DNA from: an uncultured Flavobacteriaceae bacterium
GTDB lineage: Bacteria; Bacteroidota; Bacteroidia; Flavobacteriales; Flavobacteriaceae
Direction: 5' to 3'
NCBI GenBank assembly: GCA_934675205.1
Contig: CAKUPQ010000001.1
Location: 124,001-188,000, forward strand
Length of the DNA: 64,000 nucleotides
This document shows, one piece after another, positions 1 to 9,984 of this stretch. Positions within the stretch are counted from its first letter, which is position 1. Every line of letters starts with the position of its first letter. The position numbers and the translations under genes were made by a program. A model generated the notes under the pieces. The model had not been told where the DNA came from, did not search any database, and worked only from the letters and a program-made list of their open reading frames with translations.

Positions 1-1093
1 TAATATCCGAAGTCAAAGCACTTCCTCCCGGAGAATCCACACGAAGAACAATCGCTTTTACTTTGTCGTCTTTTACAGCCTTTTGAAGTGATTCTTTCAC
101 ATATCCCTCTCCAATGATGGTAGGATTCCCCTCTCCTTCTAAAATCTGCCCTTGAGCATAAATAACCGCAATTCTATCTCCTGTTTTTTTGCTTTTTAAA
201 GAAACTCCGACATTGGTTGCATATTTAGACATTTCAATCGTGTTGTAGTCTTTGTCTTTTTCCGTTGCCAACGCTTTTTTGATTCCGTTGTGGTATTCGT
301 CTTCATAGACAACTTTGTCAATCAGACTTACGGTTTTAGCGAGTTCGGGTGTTCTTGCTCCCAAACGGTTTGCAATGGCATTCAGGCTATCCACCGAAAT
401 ATTTCTGCTTTTTGAAATATCGGCAACAATTGTTTCCCAAGCGGAATTCAAAAGTTCTTCCATTTGCAAACGATTTTCATCACTCATTTGGTTTTCCAAG
501 AAAGGCTCAACCGCACTTTTGTATTTTCCGTGACGGATAACCTCCATTTTAATTCCCGATTTTTCCTGAAAATCCTTAAAGAAAAGAACTTCAGACGAAA
601 GTCCTTTGAAATCAACCATTCCAACAGGATTTACATAAACCGTATCTGCTACCGAAGCTAAATAATATTGCCCTTGTGTGTAATAATTAGCATAAGAAAC
701 AACAAATTTTCCGCTTTCTTTAAATTCTTCCAATTTATCACGAAGTGCTTTAGCTTGAGCTAATCCAAGGCTTGAATTTACGTTCAAAAGTGAAATCCCT
801 TTGATTTTACTGTCAGTCTTTGCATTGTCAATCGCATTGAGAACATCAATCAATCCGCTGTAATTTTCCTGATTGAAAAGAGGAAAATCCGTAATCATCG
901 TTTTTGCTGAATGGTCTTGAGTGATTTTTTCCAAATCCAAAATAATAACTGAATCGTCTTTTACAAAAGTCTTTAGGGAATCGTCAGAACTTCCTCCGAT
1001 AACAGCTCCGATGATAAACAATCCGAAGAACATAATCATAAAAAACAAAAACAATCCTACAATTACAGCCAATACATTACTTAAAAATTTCAT
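1..1093 (-). CDS. sppA: Signal peptide peptidase SppA, 67K type (3' end beyond window)
   Basis: This is a membrane-bound serine protease that degrades cleaved signal peptides. The visible 364 residues start with a hydrophobic anchor (about residues 5-33) and continue through the non-nucleophilic half of the tandem-repeat 67K enzyme. The motif YKSAVEPF carries the lysine equivalent to the catalytic lysine of E. coli SppA. The second repeat begins near the edge with DSPGGSALTSDI, and the nucleophilic serine lies past base 1. The ATG at 1093 is followed directly by the anchor. The gene is cut by the window edge, not broken. A near-consensus -7 element (GATATTTG, minus strand) lies about 30 bases upstream. 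Family assignment is secure. Confidence 0.93.
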   Translation of the reverse strand, partial: MKFLSNVLAVIVGLFLFFMIMFFGLFIIGAVIGGSSDDSLKTFVKDDSVIILDLEKITQDHSAKTMITDFPLFNQENYSGLIDVLNAIDNAKTDSKIKGISLLNVNSSLGLAQAKALRDKLEEFKESGKFVVSYANYYTQGQYYLASVADTVYVNPVGMVDFKGLSSEVLFFKDFQEKSGIKMEVIRHGKYKSAVEPFLENQMSDENRLQMEELLNSAWETIVADISKSRNISVDSLNAIANRLGARTPELAKTVSLIDKVVYEDEYHNGIKKALATEKDKDYNTIEMSKYATNVGVSLKSKKTGDRIAVIYAQGQILEGEGNPTIIGEGYVKESLQKAVKDDKVKAIVLRVDSPGGSALTSDI

Positions 1094-1255
1094 ATCTATT
1101 AATTTTATTTTCTGAATAGGTCGCAAATATCGGAATTATGTTACAGATTTTTGGAAAAATGTTTGATGCTGGGTGTCGGTTGTCAGTTTTCGGTTATTCC
1201 TCCCTAAACCTCTCCGAAGGAAGAAGACCTGTTGATATTGTCATTGACATTTTCT

Positions 1256-1726
1256 TTATTCAACCTCAAGAATTACCTGAATCACAAACTCGGTTTTTAC
1301 AGGAATCCCCTCTTTTTGTGCGGGTTCCACCTGAGGAAAGCCTTGCAAACGAGTTTTAATAACACTGTCTATCTTTTGGTTTCCGTACGCTATCTGCTTA
1401 TTGAATTGAGGCTCAAAAACAAGCGTTGCATCAGGATTTACGGTTACTTTTATGTCGATGGTATCCACTTCGGGATACAAAATAGAAAGTGTATCAACAG
1501 ACAATCGCTCCTGAAGTGATTTTGTCAAATAATCAAAGAAACATTTTTTTTGAGCCGTTTTGTCCATTAGTGAATCACAAGAAGAAACAGACGGATAACG
1601 AGTAATTTCGCTCCAATCAATCTCCTGTAAACGTTCGTTTAAGAGATTTTCCTTTTCGGGAATTTTCTTATCAAAGTTACACGAACAAATCACAAGACAA
1701 AACAGAAAAAAAAATATCTTTTTCAT
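1256..1726 (-). CDS. Lipoprotein with TonB C-terminal-like domain
   Basis: A 156-residue protein starts with a lipoprotein signal (MKKIFFFLFCLVICSC, lipid-anchored cysteine expected at the end of this run). Its last 60 residues read like a TonB_C domain: a predicted strand, then EPAQKEGIPVKTEF, then a final strand. That pattern is typical of the small energy-transducer-like proteins of Flavobacteriia. It has no proline-rich linker or cytoplasmic-membrane anchor, so it is not a standard TonB. It may sit at the periplasmic face of a membrane. The ATG at 1726 is preferred because an upstream in-frame TTG lies inside the -7 promoter element. It is divergent from tsaB. Confidence 0.7.
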   Translation of the reverse strand: MKKIFFFLFCLVICSCNFDKKIPEKENLLNERLQEIDWSEITRYPSVSSCDSLMDKTAQKKCFFDYLTKSLQERLSVDTLSILYPEVDTIDIKVTVNPDATLVFEPQFNKQIAYGNQKIDSVIKTRLQGFPQVEPAQKEGIPVKTEFVIQVILEVE

Positions 1727-1744
1727 TGTTGTTTTTTTATCTTC

Positions 1745-1752
1745 CAAAAGTA
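1745..1752 (-). promoter_or_regulatory. -7 promoter element of the TonB-like lipoprotein gene
   Basis: TACTTTTG on the minus strand matches the Bacteroidota consensus TAnnTTTG. It lies about 18 bases before the ATG at 1726 and is back to back with the tsaB promoter. Confidence 0.6.
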
Positions 1753-1767
1753 TAAAAATTTAATCAA

Positions 1768-1775
1768 TATCTTTG
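1768..1775 (+). promoter_or_regulatory. -7 promoter element of tsaB
   Basis: TATCTTTG is a perfect TAnnTTTG match followed by CA. It lies 22 bases before the tsaB ATG, giving a short A-rich leader without a Shine-Dalgarno sequence. Confidence 0.65.
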
Positions 1776-1797
1776 CAATAGCTAATTCCCTGAATAA

Positions 1798-2454
1798 ATG
1801 TACATTCTCAACATAGAAACTTCAACCAAAAACTGTTCTGTTTCACTTGCAAAAGACGGGAAAACCGTAGCTCTTAAAGAAATCGCAGAACAAAACTTTA
1901 CCCATTCGGAAAAATTACATCTTTTTATTGACGAACTCATCAAAAAAGGAGAAATTTCGTACAAGGATTTGAGTGCGGTTGCCTTGAGCAAAGGTCCGGG
2001 TTCTTATACAGGACTTCGCATCGGAACTTCAACTGCTAAAGGACTTTGCTTTGCTTTGGATATTCCGCTTATTGCGATTGACAGTTTGCAAATTTTAGCC
2101 CAACAAGTAAACCTCAATGACGGACTTGTAGTTCCGATGATTGATGCTCGAAGAATGGAAGTTTATATTGCTTTTTTTGACCAAAATCACAACAAAATTT
2201 CTGAAACAGAAGCTCTTATAATTGACGAGAATTCGTTTTCGAATATTTCAGAAAAAGCCTATTTTGTTGGAGATGGAGCCGAAAAATGCAAAACCGTTCT
2301 GCAACAAAAAAACTTTATTTTTCTCCCCGAAATTATCTATCCGTCAGCAAACGAAATGAGTGAATTAAGCTATCAAAAATTTCAAAATGAGGATTTTGAA
2401 GATATCGCTTATTTTGAGCCTTTTTATCTGAAAGAATTTTTTACAGGAAAATAG
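1798..2454 (+). CDS. tsaB: tRNA threonylcarbamoyladenosine biosynthesis protein TsaB
   Basis: TsaB is the ASKHA-fold partner of TsaD in the complex that makes t6A at position 37 of ANN-decoding tRNAs. The 218-residue protein begins with the family signature LNIETSTKNCSVSL and has SKGPGSYTGLRIG at about 64-76. The length is normal for bacterial TsaB. It is transcribed alone from the promoter at 1768 and converges on the Omp85 gene downstream. Confidence 0.95.
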   Translation: MYILNIETSTKNCSVSLAKDGKTVALKEIAEQNFTHSEKLHLFIDELIKKGEISYKDLSAVALSKGPGSYTGLRIGTSTAKGLCFALDIPLIAIDSLQILAQQVNLNDGLVVPMIDARRMEVYIAFFDQNHNKISETEALIIDENSFSNISEKAYFVGDGAEKCKTVLQQKNFIFLPEIIYPSANEMSELSYQKFQNEDFEDIAYFEPFYLKEFFTGK

Positions 2455-2467
2455 ATTTTTTTATTTT

Positions 2468-2528
2468 TAGCCACGGATTAAAGGATTTTACGGATTTTTT
2501 AGTGTAGAAATCCTTTAATATGTAGCTA
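2468..2528. repeat. Dispersed intergenic inverted repeat, TAGCCACGGATTA family, copy A
   Basis: TAGCCACGGATTAAAGGATTT on the left pairs imperfectly with AAATCCTTTAATATGTAGCTA on the right, so the transcript could form a long hairpin. Related copies lie at 25238-25291 and 43778-43888. Here it sits between the convergent tsaB and Omp85 genes and might also terminate transcription. Confidence 0.65.
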
Positions 2529-2544
2529 AGAATTTCAGAGATTT

Positions 2545-4563
2545 TTAAAAGAAATACCCTAACGAAAGTGTAATTCTCGGTCGTTCTGAAGAGGTAAAAT
2601 ACGAAATATTAGTGTCAATTTTATTGATTATCTTAAACGAAAGTCCTCCTCCGAACGAGGTATGCCATTTTTCGGAATTTTCACGTGCATACCAAACCCG
2701 TCCGTAATCGAACCCAACAAAAGGCTCAAAATTCAGAGGAACAACTTTGTTGGTCAGCTTTCCGATGTTGATTCTAAAATCTGTACTGTGGACAAAATAC
2801 TGCTGTCCCGAAAAGCGTTCGTTTCTAAAACCTCGTAAACCTGTTTCTCCTCCCATTGTTGCAGCTTGGTAAAATTCGTAGGTTTCGTTAAACAATACTT
2901 TTGCTTTTAGGTTGGAAGCAATCGTATATTTTCGGTTGTAATCAGGGTTGAATTTAAGCGAAAATACTCCCGATAAATACGGAACATTTCGGTTCATATC
3001 CCGAAAATTCACTATCAATCCAACTTCGGGGATAAATTGATAATTAAACTTCGTTTCTTCTGAATCGGCTGATGAAATTTCATAATTCGCTTTTAGATTC
3101 AGAAAAAAATTAGTTTTGTTCCGAAGCTCTCCCTCCTGAAAAATATCATCTCTATGAAATTTTTGCTCATCAATAATATTGTAGCGTTCAACTCCTGCTT
3201 TGAGGGTTGCTTTTTGAGTTTCGGAAAACGTAAAAACCGTTCCTAAATCTACCCCAAACCGTTGCAATAAAACCCTGTTGTAGTCCCTTCCGAAAGAACT
3301 TTCGTAATTTTCGCTTTCGTTTCCGAAGCCGAAAAAGTTTTGGAAATGATTGGAAGAAGTCAGCCAAACATCTGCAGTGTAAGCCATTTTTCCGCTTGAA
3401 GTCGGAAACATTCCCGAATACACAACCGAATAATAATGATTCCAACTCAATTCGTGTCTTGCCTTAAAAGGCTGATTGATAAAATTATATTGGGTATAAA
3501 TAAATTTTCCTCCAAACCGAAGAGACAAATCTGTGTCTATCAAAATTCCAGGTTGAAAATTGAACGTATGTTTTTCTCGTTTTTCCAACGATACGAAATA
3601 CTCTTGTGCTGAATTTTCAATAGTTGCAATCCTGTGAACAAGAGCTTTTTTCAGGTTTTCGTTGCTTTGTGTATTTTGGAAATTTTCGGGAAGTCCTTCA
3701 AAAATTCCTTCAAGCACATCATCGGTAAGCATCGTTTTTATAAAACGAGCTTCTTCGAGCCAAGTTTCCTCTTTGATTTTACTTGAAAAAGCCAAATCCG
3801 TAACGTAGTTATGCGAATTTATCTTATTGACATTCAGCCTTTTTTTGTAATAATTTTGAATATTTTTTATCCCCAAAGAATTGAGTAAAGCTCCATAAAA
3901 CAATCCGTCTTTTTTAGGAAACGAAAAACCTCTGTCCACTACATACGGATAATAAACATTTTCATTTTTCTCGGATTTTTTCCATAAATACGAATCGTTT
4001 ATAGTCAGTGAATTTCCAACAATCATATCCAACAATCTCGAACGAACAAAGATTTTTTCGTCTATTTTGAAGTTTTTTATAACCTTGTCAGTTGTAACAA
4101 GTGAGTTATCAGTCGTAACGGATTTATGAAGTTTTCCGTTTTGGTAAAAAAGTTGGTTGCTTTCAGGATTCAACCCGATATTTTTGGAAAGTTCGTCTGT
4201 AATCACAGACGATAACGGGTGTATAAGCGTGTAAGCATCAGCTACGAATTTGTCTGTATAAGTTTCTTCAAATTGTTCTTTTTTGTACAGCTTTTCAAAC
4301 TCCGAAAAAAATCTGAAATACGGAAAACCTTCGGTTACGGGAATCAGCTTTTTTGGATTTTCATCAGAGATTTCAGGTGCTGAAATATCCAAAGCATATA
4401 GTTCTCTGTAATGTCTTCCCCACAAAAAATTGTAGAATCCTGATTTTTCGGTATCTTTTTTCGGATATAAAGATTTGTCTTTTTCAGACAGCTGTTGAGC
4501 TGAAACTTTCCCTGCCGAAAAAGCAAAAAACAACACCATTATTCTGAAAAAACAAGACTTCAT
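2545..4563 (-). CDS. Omp85-superfamily outer-membrane protein (BamA/TamA-like barrel)
   Basis: A 672-residue secreted protein has a signal peptide cleaved near KVSA/QQ at residue 22. The C-terminal half is a predicted beta-barrel ending in phenylalanine, with GGETGLRGFRNERF at about 571-584, the L6-loop (V/L)RGF signature of Omp85 proteins. The N-terminal part (RHYRELYALDISAPEI onward) resembles the linker that follows the metallophosphoesterase domain in long flavobacterial phosphoesterase-barrel proteins. That enzyme domain is absent here and the protein has its own signal peptide. It probably translocates or assembles an unknown substrate at the outer membrane. The gene stands alone. Confidence 0.75.
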   Translation of the reverse strand: MKSCFFRIMVLFFAFSAGKVSAQQLSEKDKSLYPKKDTEKSGFYNFLWGRHYRELYALDISAPEISDENPKKLIPVTEGFPYFRFFSEFEKLYKKEQFEETYTDKFVADAYTLIHPLSSVITDELSKNIGLNPESNQLFYQNGKLHKSVTTDNSLVTTDKVIKNFKIDEKIFVRSRLLDMIVGNSLTINDSYLWKKSEKNENVYYPYVVDRGFSFPKKDGLFYGALLNSLGIKNIQNYYKKRLNVNKINSHNYVTDLAFSSKIKEETWLEEARFIKTMLTDDVLEGIFEGLPENFQNTQSNENLKKALVHRIATIENSAQEYFVSLEKREKHTFNFQPGILIDTDLSLRFGGKFIYTQYNFINQPFKARHELSWNHYYSVVYSGMFPTSSGKMAYTADVWLTSSNHFQNFFGFGNESENYESSFGRDYNRVLLQRFGVDLGTVFTFSETQKATLKAGVERYNIIDEQKFHRDDIFQEGELRNKTNFFLNLKANYEISSADSEETKFNYQFIPEVGLIVNFRDMNRNVPYLSGVFSLKFNPDYNRKYTIASNLKAKVLFNETYEFYQAATMGGETGLRGFRNERFSGQQYFVHSTDFRINIGKLTNKVVPLNFEPFVGFDYGRVWYARENSEKWHTSFGGGLSFKIINKIDTNISYFTSSERPRITLSLGYFF

Positions 4564-4703
4564 CTGTAAAATTTAAGTCCTGCAAGATAGCTAATAGTTT
4601 TTAGTTTTTTAGTGTCCAGCTGACAGTATTTGGTATTCAGCCACAGTGTTTAATGCGTTACCCAGAGCTTGTTGAAGAGCAGTTTTAAAAACATATTCAT
4701 AAA

Positions 4704-4734
4704 AAAATCCCATACTTATTCGGTATGGGATTTT
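4704..4734 (-). terminator. Hairpin terminator after the TPR gene
   Basis: AAAATCCCATAC and GTATGGGATTTT form a perfect 12-bp stem with a 7-base loop and a T tract on the minus strand. It lies 20 bases past the TPR stop codon. The rest of 4564-4755 shows no gene or other feature I recognise. Confidence 0.85.
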
Positions 4735-4755
4735 GTTTCTGTTTTAAAAAAGCAA

Positions 4756-6045
4756 TTAATTTTTCAGTTTTGCTTTGTATTCATTTTGTTTGTCTGTCAT
4801 ATCCAAAGCTCCGTAAATTCCTACTAAACTCGAAATAGCACCCTGATTGTCCGGCTCAATAGCTAAAGCTCTTTCAAAGTGAGGAATTGCACCTTTCAGA
4901 AGAGCCTCTCTTTGTTTTTTCAGGTCTTCATACTTTTTGTTATCAGCAGCAGAAAACCCTGTGATAGCATTCATTTGGTCCACAATTTTTTCATCAGCTT
5001 TCAACGAAAGAACTCCCAAATTGATATGAGCATCAACATATTTAGGATTAAATTGAATTGCTTTTTGGTAATATTCTTTTGCTTTTTCAACATTTCCATT
5101 ATCCGTACTTACAACTCCTAAATTAAAATACAAAGTCGGATTGCTTGGGTCTTTACTTATTGCCTGTTGCATTAAAGCCTCATATTTACCCATTTCCTTG
5201 TTTTGAATATGGAAATTTGCCTCTGTTATCAAAAGGTCCAAATCATCAGGACTTTCTTTTCTGGCTTCTACCAAAAGCTGTTCTGCCTTTGATTTTTGAT
5301 TTACTTCCATATAAATCAAAACCATATTTTTAAGAATTTCAGGTTTTTTGGACGGGTCTTTTTCATCTTTAGGATTGGAATATTCTCCTGACCTTACAGA
5401 AGCCAACATCAAATTTTTGTTATCTCCGAAGTTTTCCTTTTCTCCTGTTTTTTTATTGACAGCCGTATAATAAACTCCTTCTCCTGTAAAGTTCATATCC
5501 AAAAGCTGCTGATAATACTCCAAAGCTGTGTTGTAATCCGGAACAGCAACAGCCATAGAGGCTGAATAATAAAGGTGTAACGGGTCTTTACTTAAATCAT
5601 ACATCGCTTTGAATATCTGTGATGCCTCACGATATTTTTTATTTTTATTGAAATCAATCGCTTTCTGAAAAGCCTGTGGACTTAATACCGGAAAAAGCTC
5701 ATTGTCAAACTTTTCAGTAAATGTTTTGCGTTTTGCATCTTTTTCAGCTGCTTTTAGCCTGTTAAAGCTCTCAACTGCTTTGGTAAACGCATCAACACTA
5801 TTCGCTTTAAGTGCTTGTTCTAATTCATAACTTCCTTTGTAATAGTAAAATTCTGCCTGTTCTTCCGGTTTAGCATTTCCGATATACGGAGTTGCAGTGT
5901 CTATCAGACCTTGTAGCTCTTTATAATCAGCTTCTGTCGGTTTTTCTTTGTCCAGAATCTTTTTCATAGAACGGATTTCGTTTTTCTGTGCATACATTCC
6001 CGTAGCAAAAAGTAACGAAAGTGATAATGTCATATACTTTTTCAT
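4756..6045 (-). CDS. Secreted tetratricopeptide-repeat protein
   Basis: A 429-residue protein has a signal peptide (MKKYMTLSLSLLFATGMYAQ) and several TPR units. The clearest are around 290-345, including NPTLYFNLGVVSTDNGNVEKA and PKYVDAHINLGVLSL. It is probably a periplasmic scaffold, but no partner can be read from the sequence. It begins 28 bases after the gyrA stop codon with no clear promoter between them, so co-transcription with gyrA is likely. The hairpin at 4704-4734 ends the unit. Confidence 0.8.
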   Translation of the reverse strand: MKKYMTLSLSLLFATGMYAQKNEIRSMKKILDKEKPTEADYKELQGLIDTATPYIGNAKPEEQAEFYYYKGSYELEQALKANSVDAFTKAVESFNRLKAAEKDAKRKTFTEKFDNELFPVLSPQAFQKAIDFNKNKKYREASQIFKAMYDLSKDPLHLYYSASMAVAVPDYNTALEYYQQLLDMNFTGEGVYYTAVNKKTGEKENFGDNKNLMLASVRSGEYSNPKDEKDPSKKPEILKNMVLIYMEVNQKSKAEQLLVEARKESPDDLDLLITEANFHIQNKEMGKYEALMQQAISKDPSNPTLYFNLGVVSTDNGNVEKAKEYYQKAIQFNPKYVDAHINLGVLSLKADEKIVDQMNAITGFSAADNKKYEDLKKQREALLKGAIPHFERALAIEPDNQGAISSLVGIYGALDMTDKQNEYKAKLKN

Positions 6046-6073
6046 ATAAAATTATATTTTAGGTTTAACTTAA

Positions 6074-8629
6074 TTATTCCTCACTATTTTCAATTTCTGT
6101 GCCATTCTCGGTTTGAGTGTTGTCTGCGTTTTCGTCAAGGATGTCTTCTACATCTTCTTCGTCCTCTCGCATCACTTTGGCAACAGCCGCAATCGAATCG
6201 TTTCCTTTGATATTGATAAGGCGAACTCCCTGTGTAGCTCTACCCATTACTCTCAAATCAGAAACTTTCATTCTAATTGTAAGACCGGACTTGTTGATAA
6301 TCATCAAATCATCTTCATCAGTAACTACGTTTATGGCAATTAACATACCTGTCTTGTCGGTAATGTTCAGGGTTTTCACTCCTTTACCTCCACGATTGGT
6401 GATTCTGTACACATCTACTCCGTCATCATCCACAAGTTTCGTACGTTTTCCGTAACCGTTTTCGGTAACTACCAAAATCTGCGAATCATTCACATCGTTT
6501 TTGTCGATAGACACCATTCCGATTACTTCGTCCTTGTCATCTGCTAACGTAATTCCACGAACTCCTGAAGCGGTTCTTCCCATCGGACGGGTTTTTTCTT
6601 CCTCAAAACGAACTAATTTACCTGATTTCGAAGCAATCAAAACCTGACTGTTTCCTGTGGTTAGTTTTGCTTCTAACAACATATCGTCTTCTTTGATTGT
6701 GATAGCATTGATTCCGTTTTGTCTTGGTCTTGAATATTGTTCGAGTGACGTTTTCTTAACCTGACCTTCTTTAGTAACCATAATCACATAGTGATTGTTG
6801 ATGTACTCTTCGTCTTTCAGGTCTTGTGTACAGATAAATGCTCTCACTTTATCATCATTTTCGATATTGATAAGGTTTTGAATAGCTCTACCTTTACTAG
6901 TTTTACTTCCTTCCGGAATTTCGTAAACACGCATCCAAAAACATTTTCCTTTTTGCGTGAAGAACAACATATATTGGTGGTTGGTTGCCACATACATATG
7001 CTCCAAGAAATCTTGGTCACGAGTTCCGGCTGATTTTTGTCCTACTCCTCCTCTGTTTTGGGTTTTGTATTCCGAAAGCGGAGTTCTTTTGATATATCCT
7101 GCGTGAGAAATCGTGATAACCACTTGTTCGTCTGCAATCAAATCCTCGATAGAAACATCACCTCCTGCATATTCGATAGTTGAACGTCTTGCATCTCCGT
7201 ATTTCTCTTTGATTTCGATAAGTTCCTCTTTGATAAGATTCATTCTTAAGTCTTTGTTTGCCAACAAATCTTTCAAATGAGCAATGAGTTTCATTATTTC
7301 TTCATATTCTGCTCTTAACTTATCTTGCTCCAATCCTGTTAATTGACGTAATCTCATTTCAACAATCGCACGAGCCTGAATTTCGGACAAACTGAATCGT
7401 TCAATCAATTTAGCACGAGCTTCATCTCCGTCTTTTGAGGCACGAATAAGAGCAATTACCTCGTCAATATTATCCGAAGCAATAATCAATCCTTCTAAGA
7501 TATGGGCTCTTTCTTCTGCTTTACGAAGTTCGAATTGCGTTCTGCGAACTACCACATCGTGTCTGTGTTCCACGAAGTGATAAATCATATCTTTCAGGTT
7601 CAACAGTTCGGGTCTCCCATTTACAAGAGCAATGTTGTTTACACTAAACGAAGATTGTAATTGTGTATATTTATAAAGTGTATTCAGAACGACATTCGGA
7701 ACGGCATCACGTTTGAGTTCGTAAACGATTCGCATACCGTTTCTGTCTGATTCGTCACGAATGTTTGAAATTCCTTCGATTTTTTTTTCGTTTACCAAAT
7801 CAGCCGTACGTTTAATCATATCGGCTTTGTTTACCTGGTACGGAATTTCGGTTACGATAATACACTCTTTCCCTTTGATTTCTTCAAAATTGGCTTTGGC
7901 TCTGATAACAATTCTTCCTCTACCGGTTTTGAAAGCCTCACGAACACCTTCATATCCGTAAATTACTCCTCCTGTTGGAAAATCAGGAGCTTTTATATGT
8001 GTGATAAGTTCGTCTATTTCAATATCGTGGTTGTTGATATAAGCCAATGTTCCGTCAATAACTTCCGTAAGGTTATGAGGAGCCATATTGGTAGCCATAC
8101 CCACAGCAATTCCCGATGCTCCGTTTATCAAGAGTGTCGGAACTTTGGTAGGCATTACTTTTGGTTCTTGGAGTGTATCGTCAAAGTTCAACTGGAAATC
8201 AACGGTTTCTTTGTCGATATCAGCTAAAATTTCTTCTGCAATTTTTTTCATACGAGCCTCCGTATAACGCATTGCAGCAGGACTATCTCCATCAACCGAA
8301 CCAAAGTTTCCTTGTCCGTCCACAAGCAGATAACGTAAACTCCATTCCTGTGCCATACGCACCATCGCATCATAAACCGAAATATCTCCGTGAGGGTGGT
8401 ATTTACCTAAAACCTCTCCTACGATTCTCGCAGATTTCTTGTGAGCTCTGTTCGACATAACTCCAAGTTCGTACATCCCAAACAAAACCCGTCTGTGAAC
8501 AGGCTTTAATCCGTCCCGAACATCAGGCAACGCACGAGATACAATAACCGACATCGAATAGTCGATGTAGGCTGATTTCATTTCTTCTTCAATGTTGATA
8601 GGTATTAACCTTTCTCCTCCTTCTGACAT
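6074..8629 (-). CDS. gyrA: DNA gyrase subunit A
   Basis: This is the DNA-cleaving subunit of gyrase, the type II topoisomerase that introduces negative supercoils. The 851-residue protein has the catalytic tyrosine at 122 in [10 protein letters not shown], using the same numbering as E. coli. The C-terminal domain has the beta-pinwheel with a GyrA-box-like segment ([12 protein letters not shown]) and an acidic tail. The quinolone-resistance region reads [10 protein letters not shown], with isoleucine at position 83 (serine in E. coli) and aspartate kept at 87. The TPR gene follows 28 bases downstream. Confidence 0.97.
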   Translation of the reverse strand: MSEGGERLIPINIEEEMKSAYIDYSMSVIVSRALPDVRDGLKPVHRRVLFGMYELGVMSNRAHKKSARIVGEVLGKYHPHGDISVYDAMVRMAQEWSLRYLLVDGQGNFGSVDGDSPAAMRYTEARMKKIAEEILADIDKETVDFQLNFDDTLQEPKVMPTKVPTLLINGASGIAVGMATNMAPHNLTEVIDGTLAYINNHDIEIDELITHIKAPDFPTGGVIYGYEGVREAFKTGRGRIVIRAKANFEEIKGKECIIVTEIPYQVNKADMIKRTADLVNEKKIEGISNIRDESDRNGMRIVYELKRDAVPNVVLNTLYKYTQLQSSFSVNNIALVNGRPELLNLKDMIYHFVEHRHDVVVRRTQFELRKAEERAHILEGLIIASDNIDEVIALIRASKDGDEARAKLIERFSLSEIQARAIVEMRLRQLTGLEQDKLRAEYEEIMKLIAHLKDLLANKDLRMNLIKEELIEIKEKYGDARRSTIEYAGGDVSIEDLIADEQVVITISHAGYIKRTPLSEYKTQNRGGVGQKSAGTRDQDFLEHMYVATNHQYMLFFTQKGKCFWMRVYEIPEGSKTSKGRAIQNLINIENDDKVRAFICTQDLKDEEYINNHYVIMVTKEGQVKKTSLEQYSRPRQNGINAITIKEDDMLLEAKLTTGNSQVLIASKSGKLVRFEEEKTRPMGRTASGVRGITLADDKDEVIGMVSIDKNDVNDSQILVVTENGYGKRTKLVDDDGVDVYRITNRGGKGVKTLNITDKTGMLIAINVVTDEDDLMIINKSGLTIRMKVSDLRVMGRATQGVRLINIKGNDSIAAVAKVMREDEEDVEDILDENADNTQTENGTEIENSEE

Positions 8630-8803
8630 AAAAAATTATATTTTTTTAATAGTTAAAAATCTAATGTAATAAAACGTGCTAATGTACGCCTTTTTCACAA
8701 ATAAACCAAAAATAAGACGTTTAAATTACTTTCAATATTTTTCGACAGGGTGTCGGAAAAATTTTAAAGTGGTTTAAAAGGACTGAAAAGCGGTCAAAAC
8801 AAA

Positions 8804-8838
8804 AAAACTCAACCTTTAGCAGTTAAAGATTGAGTTTT
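8804..8838 (-). terminator. Hairpin terminator after queA
   Basis: AAAACTCAACCTTTA pairs with TAAAGATTGAGTTTT around a short loop and runs into a T tract on the minus strand. It lies about 26 bases past the queA stop codon. Confidence 0.75.
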
Positions 8839-8863
8839 GTATGTAAAGCAATAATTTGAATTT

Positions 8864-9913
8864 TTACAAAATCAACATCGCATCTCCGTACGAGTAAAAT
8901 TGGTATTTTTCCTTGATTGCTTCTTCGTAGGCTTTTTTCATCAAATCGTGTCCCATAAAAGCAGAAACCATCATCAGAAGTGTTGATTTCGGAGTATGGA
9001 AATTTGTAATCATACAATCGGCAATGCTAAATTCATACGGAGGGAAGATGAATTTGTTTGTCCAACCCTCAAACGGATTAAGCGTTTTGTGAGAAGAAAC
9101 CGAACTCTCAATAGCTCTCATCGAAGTTGTCCCGACAGCACAAACCCGTTTTCTGTCTGCTTTAGCTTTATTGACAATATCACACGCTTCTTGGGCAATA
9201 AAAATCTCTTCTGAGTCCATTTTGTGTTTGGACAAATCTTCTACTTCAACCGGATTAAAAGTTCCTAAACCTACGTGAAGTGTAACTTCCGCAAAGTTGA
9301 TTCCGTTGATTTCAAGGCGTTTCATCAGGTGTTTTGAAAAGTGAAGTCCAGCAGTCGGAGCAGCAACAGCACCCTCATTTTTAGCATAAATGGTCTGATA
9401 GCGTTCTGCATCTTCCTCTGTTGCCTCTCTCGAAATATATTTCGGAATCGGAGTTTCTCCAAGCTCATTCAGCTTATCACGAAACTCTTCATACGAGCCG
9501 TCATACAAAAAACGCAACGTTCTTCCTCTTGAAGTCGTATTGTCGATAACCTCTGCAACCAACGATTCGTCATCTCCGAAATAGAGTTTGTTTCCGATTC
9601 TGATTTTTCGGGCAGGATCAACCAAAACGTCCCACAAACGTTGCTCTGCACTCAATTCGCGAAGCAAGAAAACTTCAATTTTAGCTCCTGTTTTTTCTTT
9701 GTTTCCGTACAAACGAGCAGGAAAAACTTTGGTGTTGTTCAAAATCATCACATCTCCCTCATCAAAATAATCAACCAAGTCTTTGAACAATTTATGCGTA
9801 ATAGTTTGTGTTTTTCTGTCGATAACCATTAGCCTTGCTTCATCTCTGTTCTCTGATGGAAATTCTGCCAAAAGCTCTTTTGGTAAATTAAAATTGAAGT
9901 GTGATAATTTCAT
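8864..9913 (-). CDS. queA: S-adenosylmethionine:tRNA ribosyltransferase-isomerase
   Basis: QueA transfers and isomerises the ribosyl group of SAM onto preQ1 in tRNA, forming epoxyqueuosine. The protein starts [11 protein letters not shown] and has the family blocks [32 protein letters not shown] and [13 protein letters not shown]. At 349 residues it is full length. The ATG at 9913 is chosen because the alternative upstream in-frame TTG falls inside the TATATTTG promoter element. Confidence 0.96.
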   Translation of the reverse strand: MKLSHFNFNLPKELLAEFPSENRDEARLMVIDRKTQTITHKLFKDLVDYFDEGDVMILNNTKVFPARLYGNKEKTGAKIEVFLLRELSAEQRLWDVLVDPARKIRIGNKLYFGDDESLVAEVIDNTTSRGRTLRFLYDGSYEEFRDKLNELGETPIPKYISREATEEDAERYQTIYAKNEGAVAAPTAGLHFSKHLMKRLEINGINFAEVTLHVGLGTFNPVEVEDLSKHKMDSEEIFIAQEACDIVNKAKADRKRVCAVGTTSMRAIESSVSSHKTLNPFEGWTNKFIFPPYEFSIADCMITNFHTPKSTLLMMVSAFMGHDLMKKAYEEAIKEKYQFYSYGDAMLIL

Positions 9914-9934
9914 TTGCTCTTTTTTTTTGAGATG

Positions 9935-9942
9935 CAAATATA
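9935..9942 (-). promoter_or_regulatory. -7 promoter element of queA
   Basis: TATATTTG on the minus strand lies 21 bases before the queA ATG. A longer reading of queA would start at the TTG within this element, so the element decides the start. Confidence 0.65.
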
Positions 9943-9984
9943 CGATTCCAAAATAGGGGTTGTCAAGTAATTTGCCAAAATTTG

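Noticed and set aside
1138..1359. Open frame on the plus strand over the intergenic region and the TonB-like gene
   Set aside because: It is antisense to a protein with a clear signal peptide and domain pattern, and its translation shows no recognisable features.
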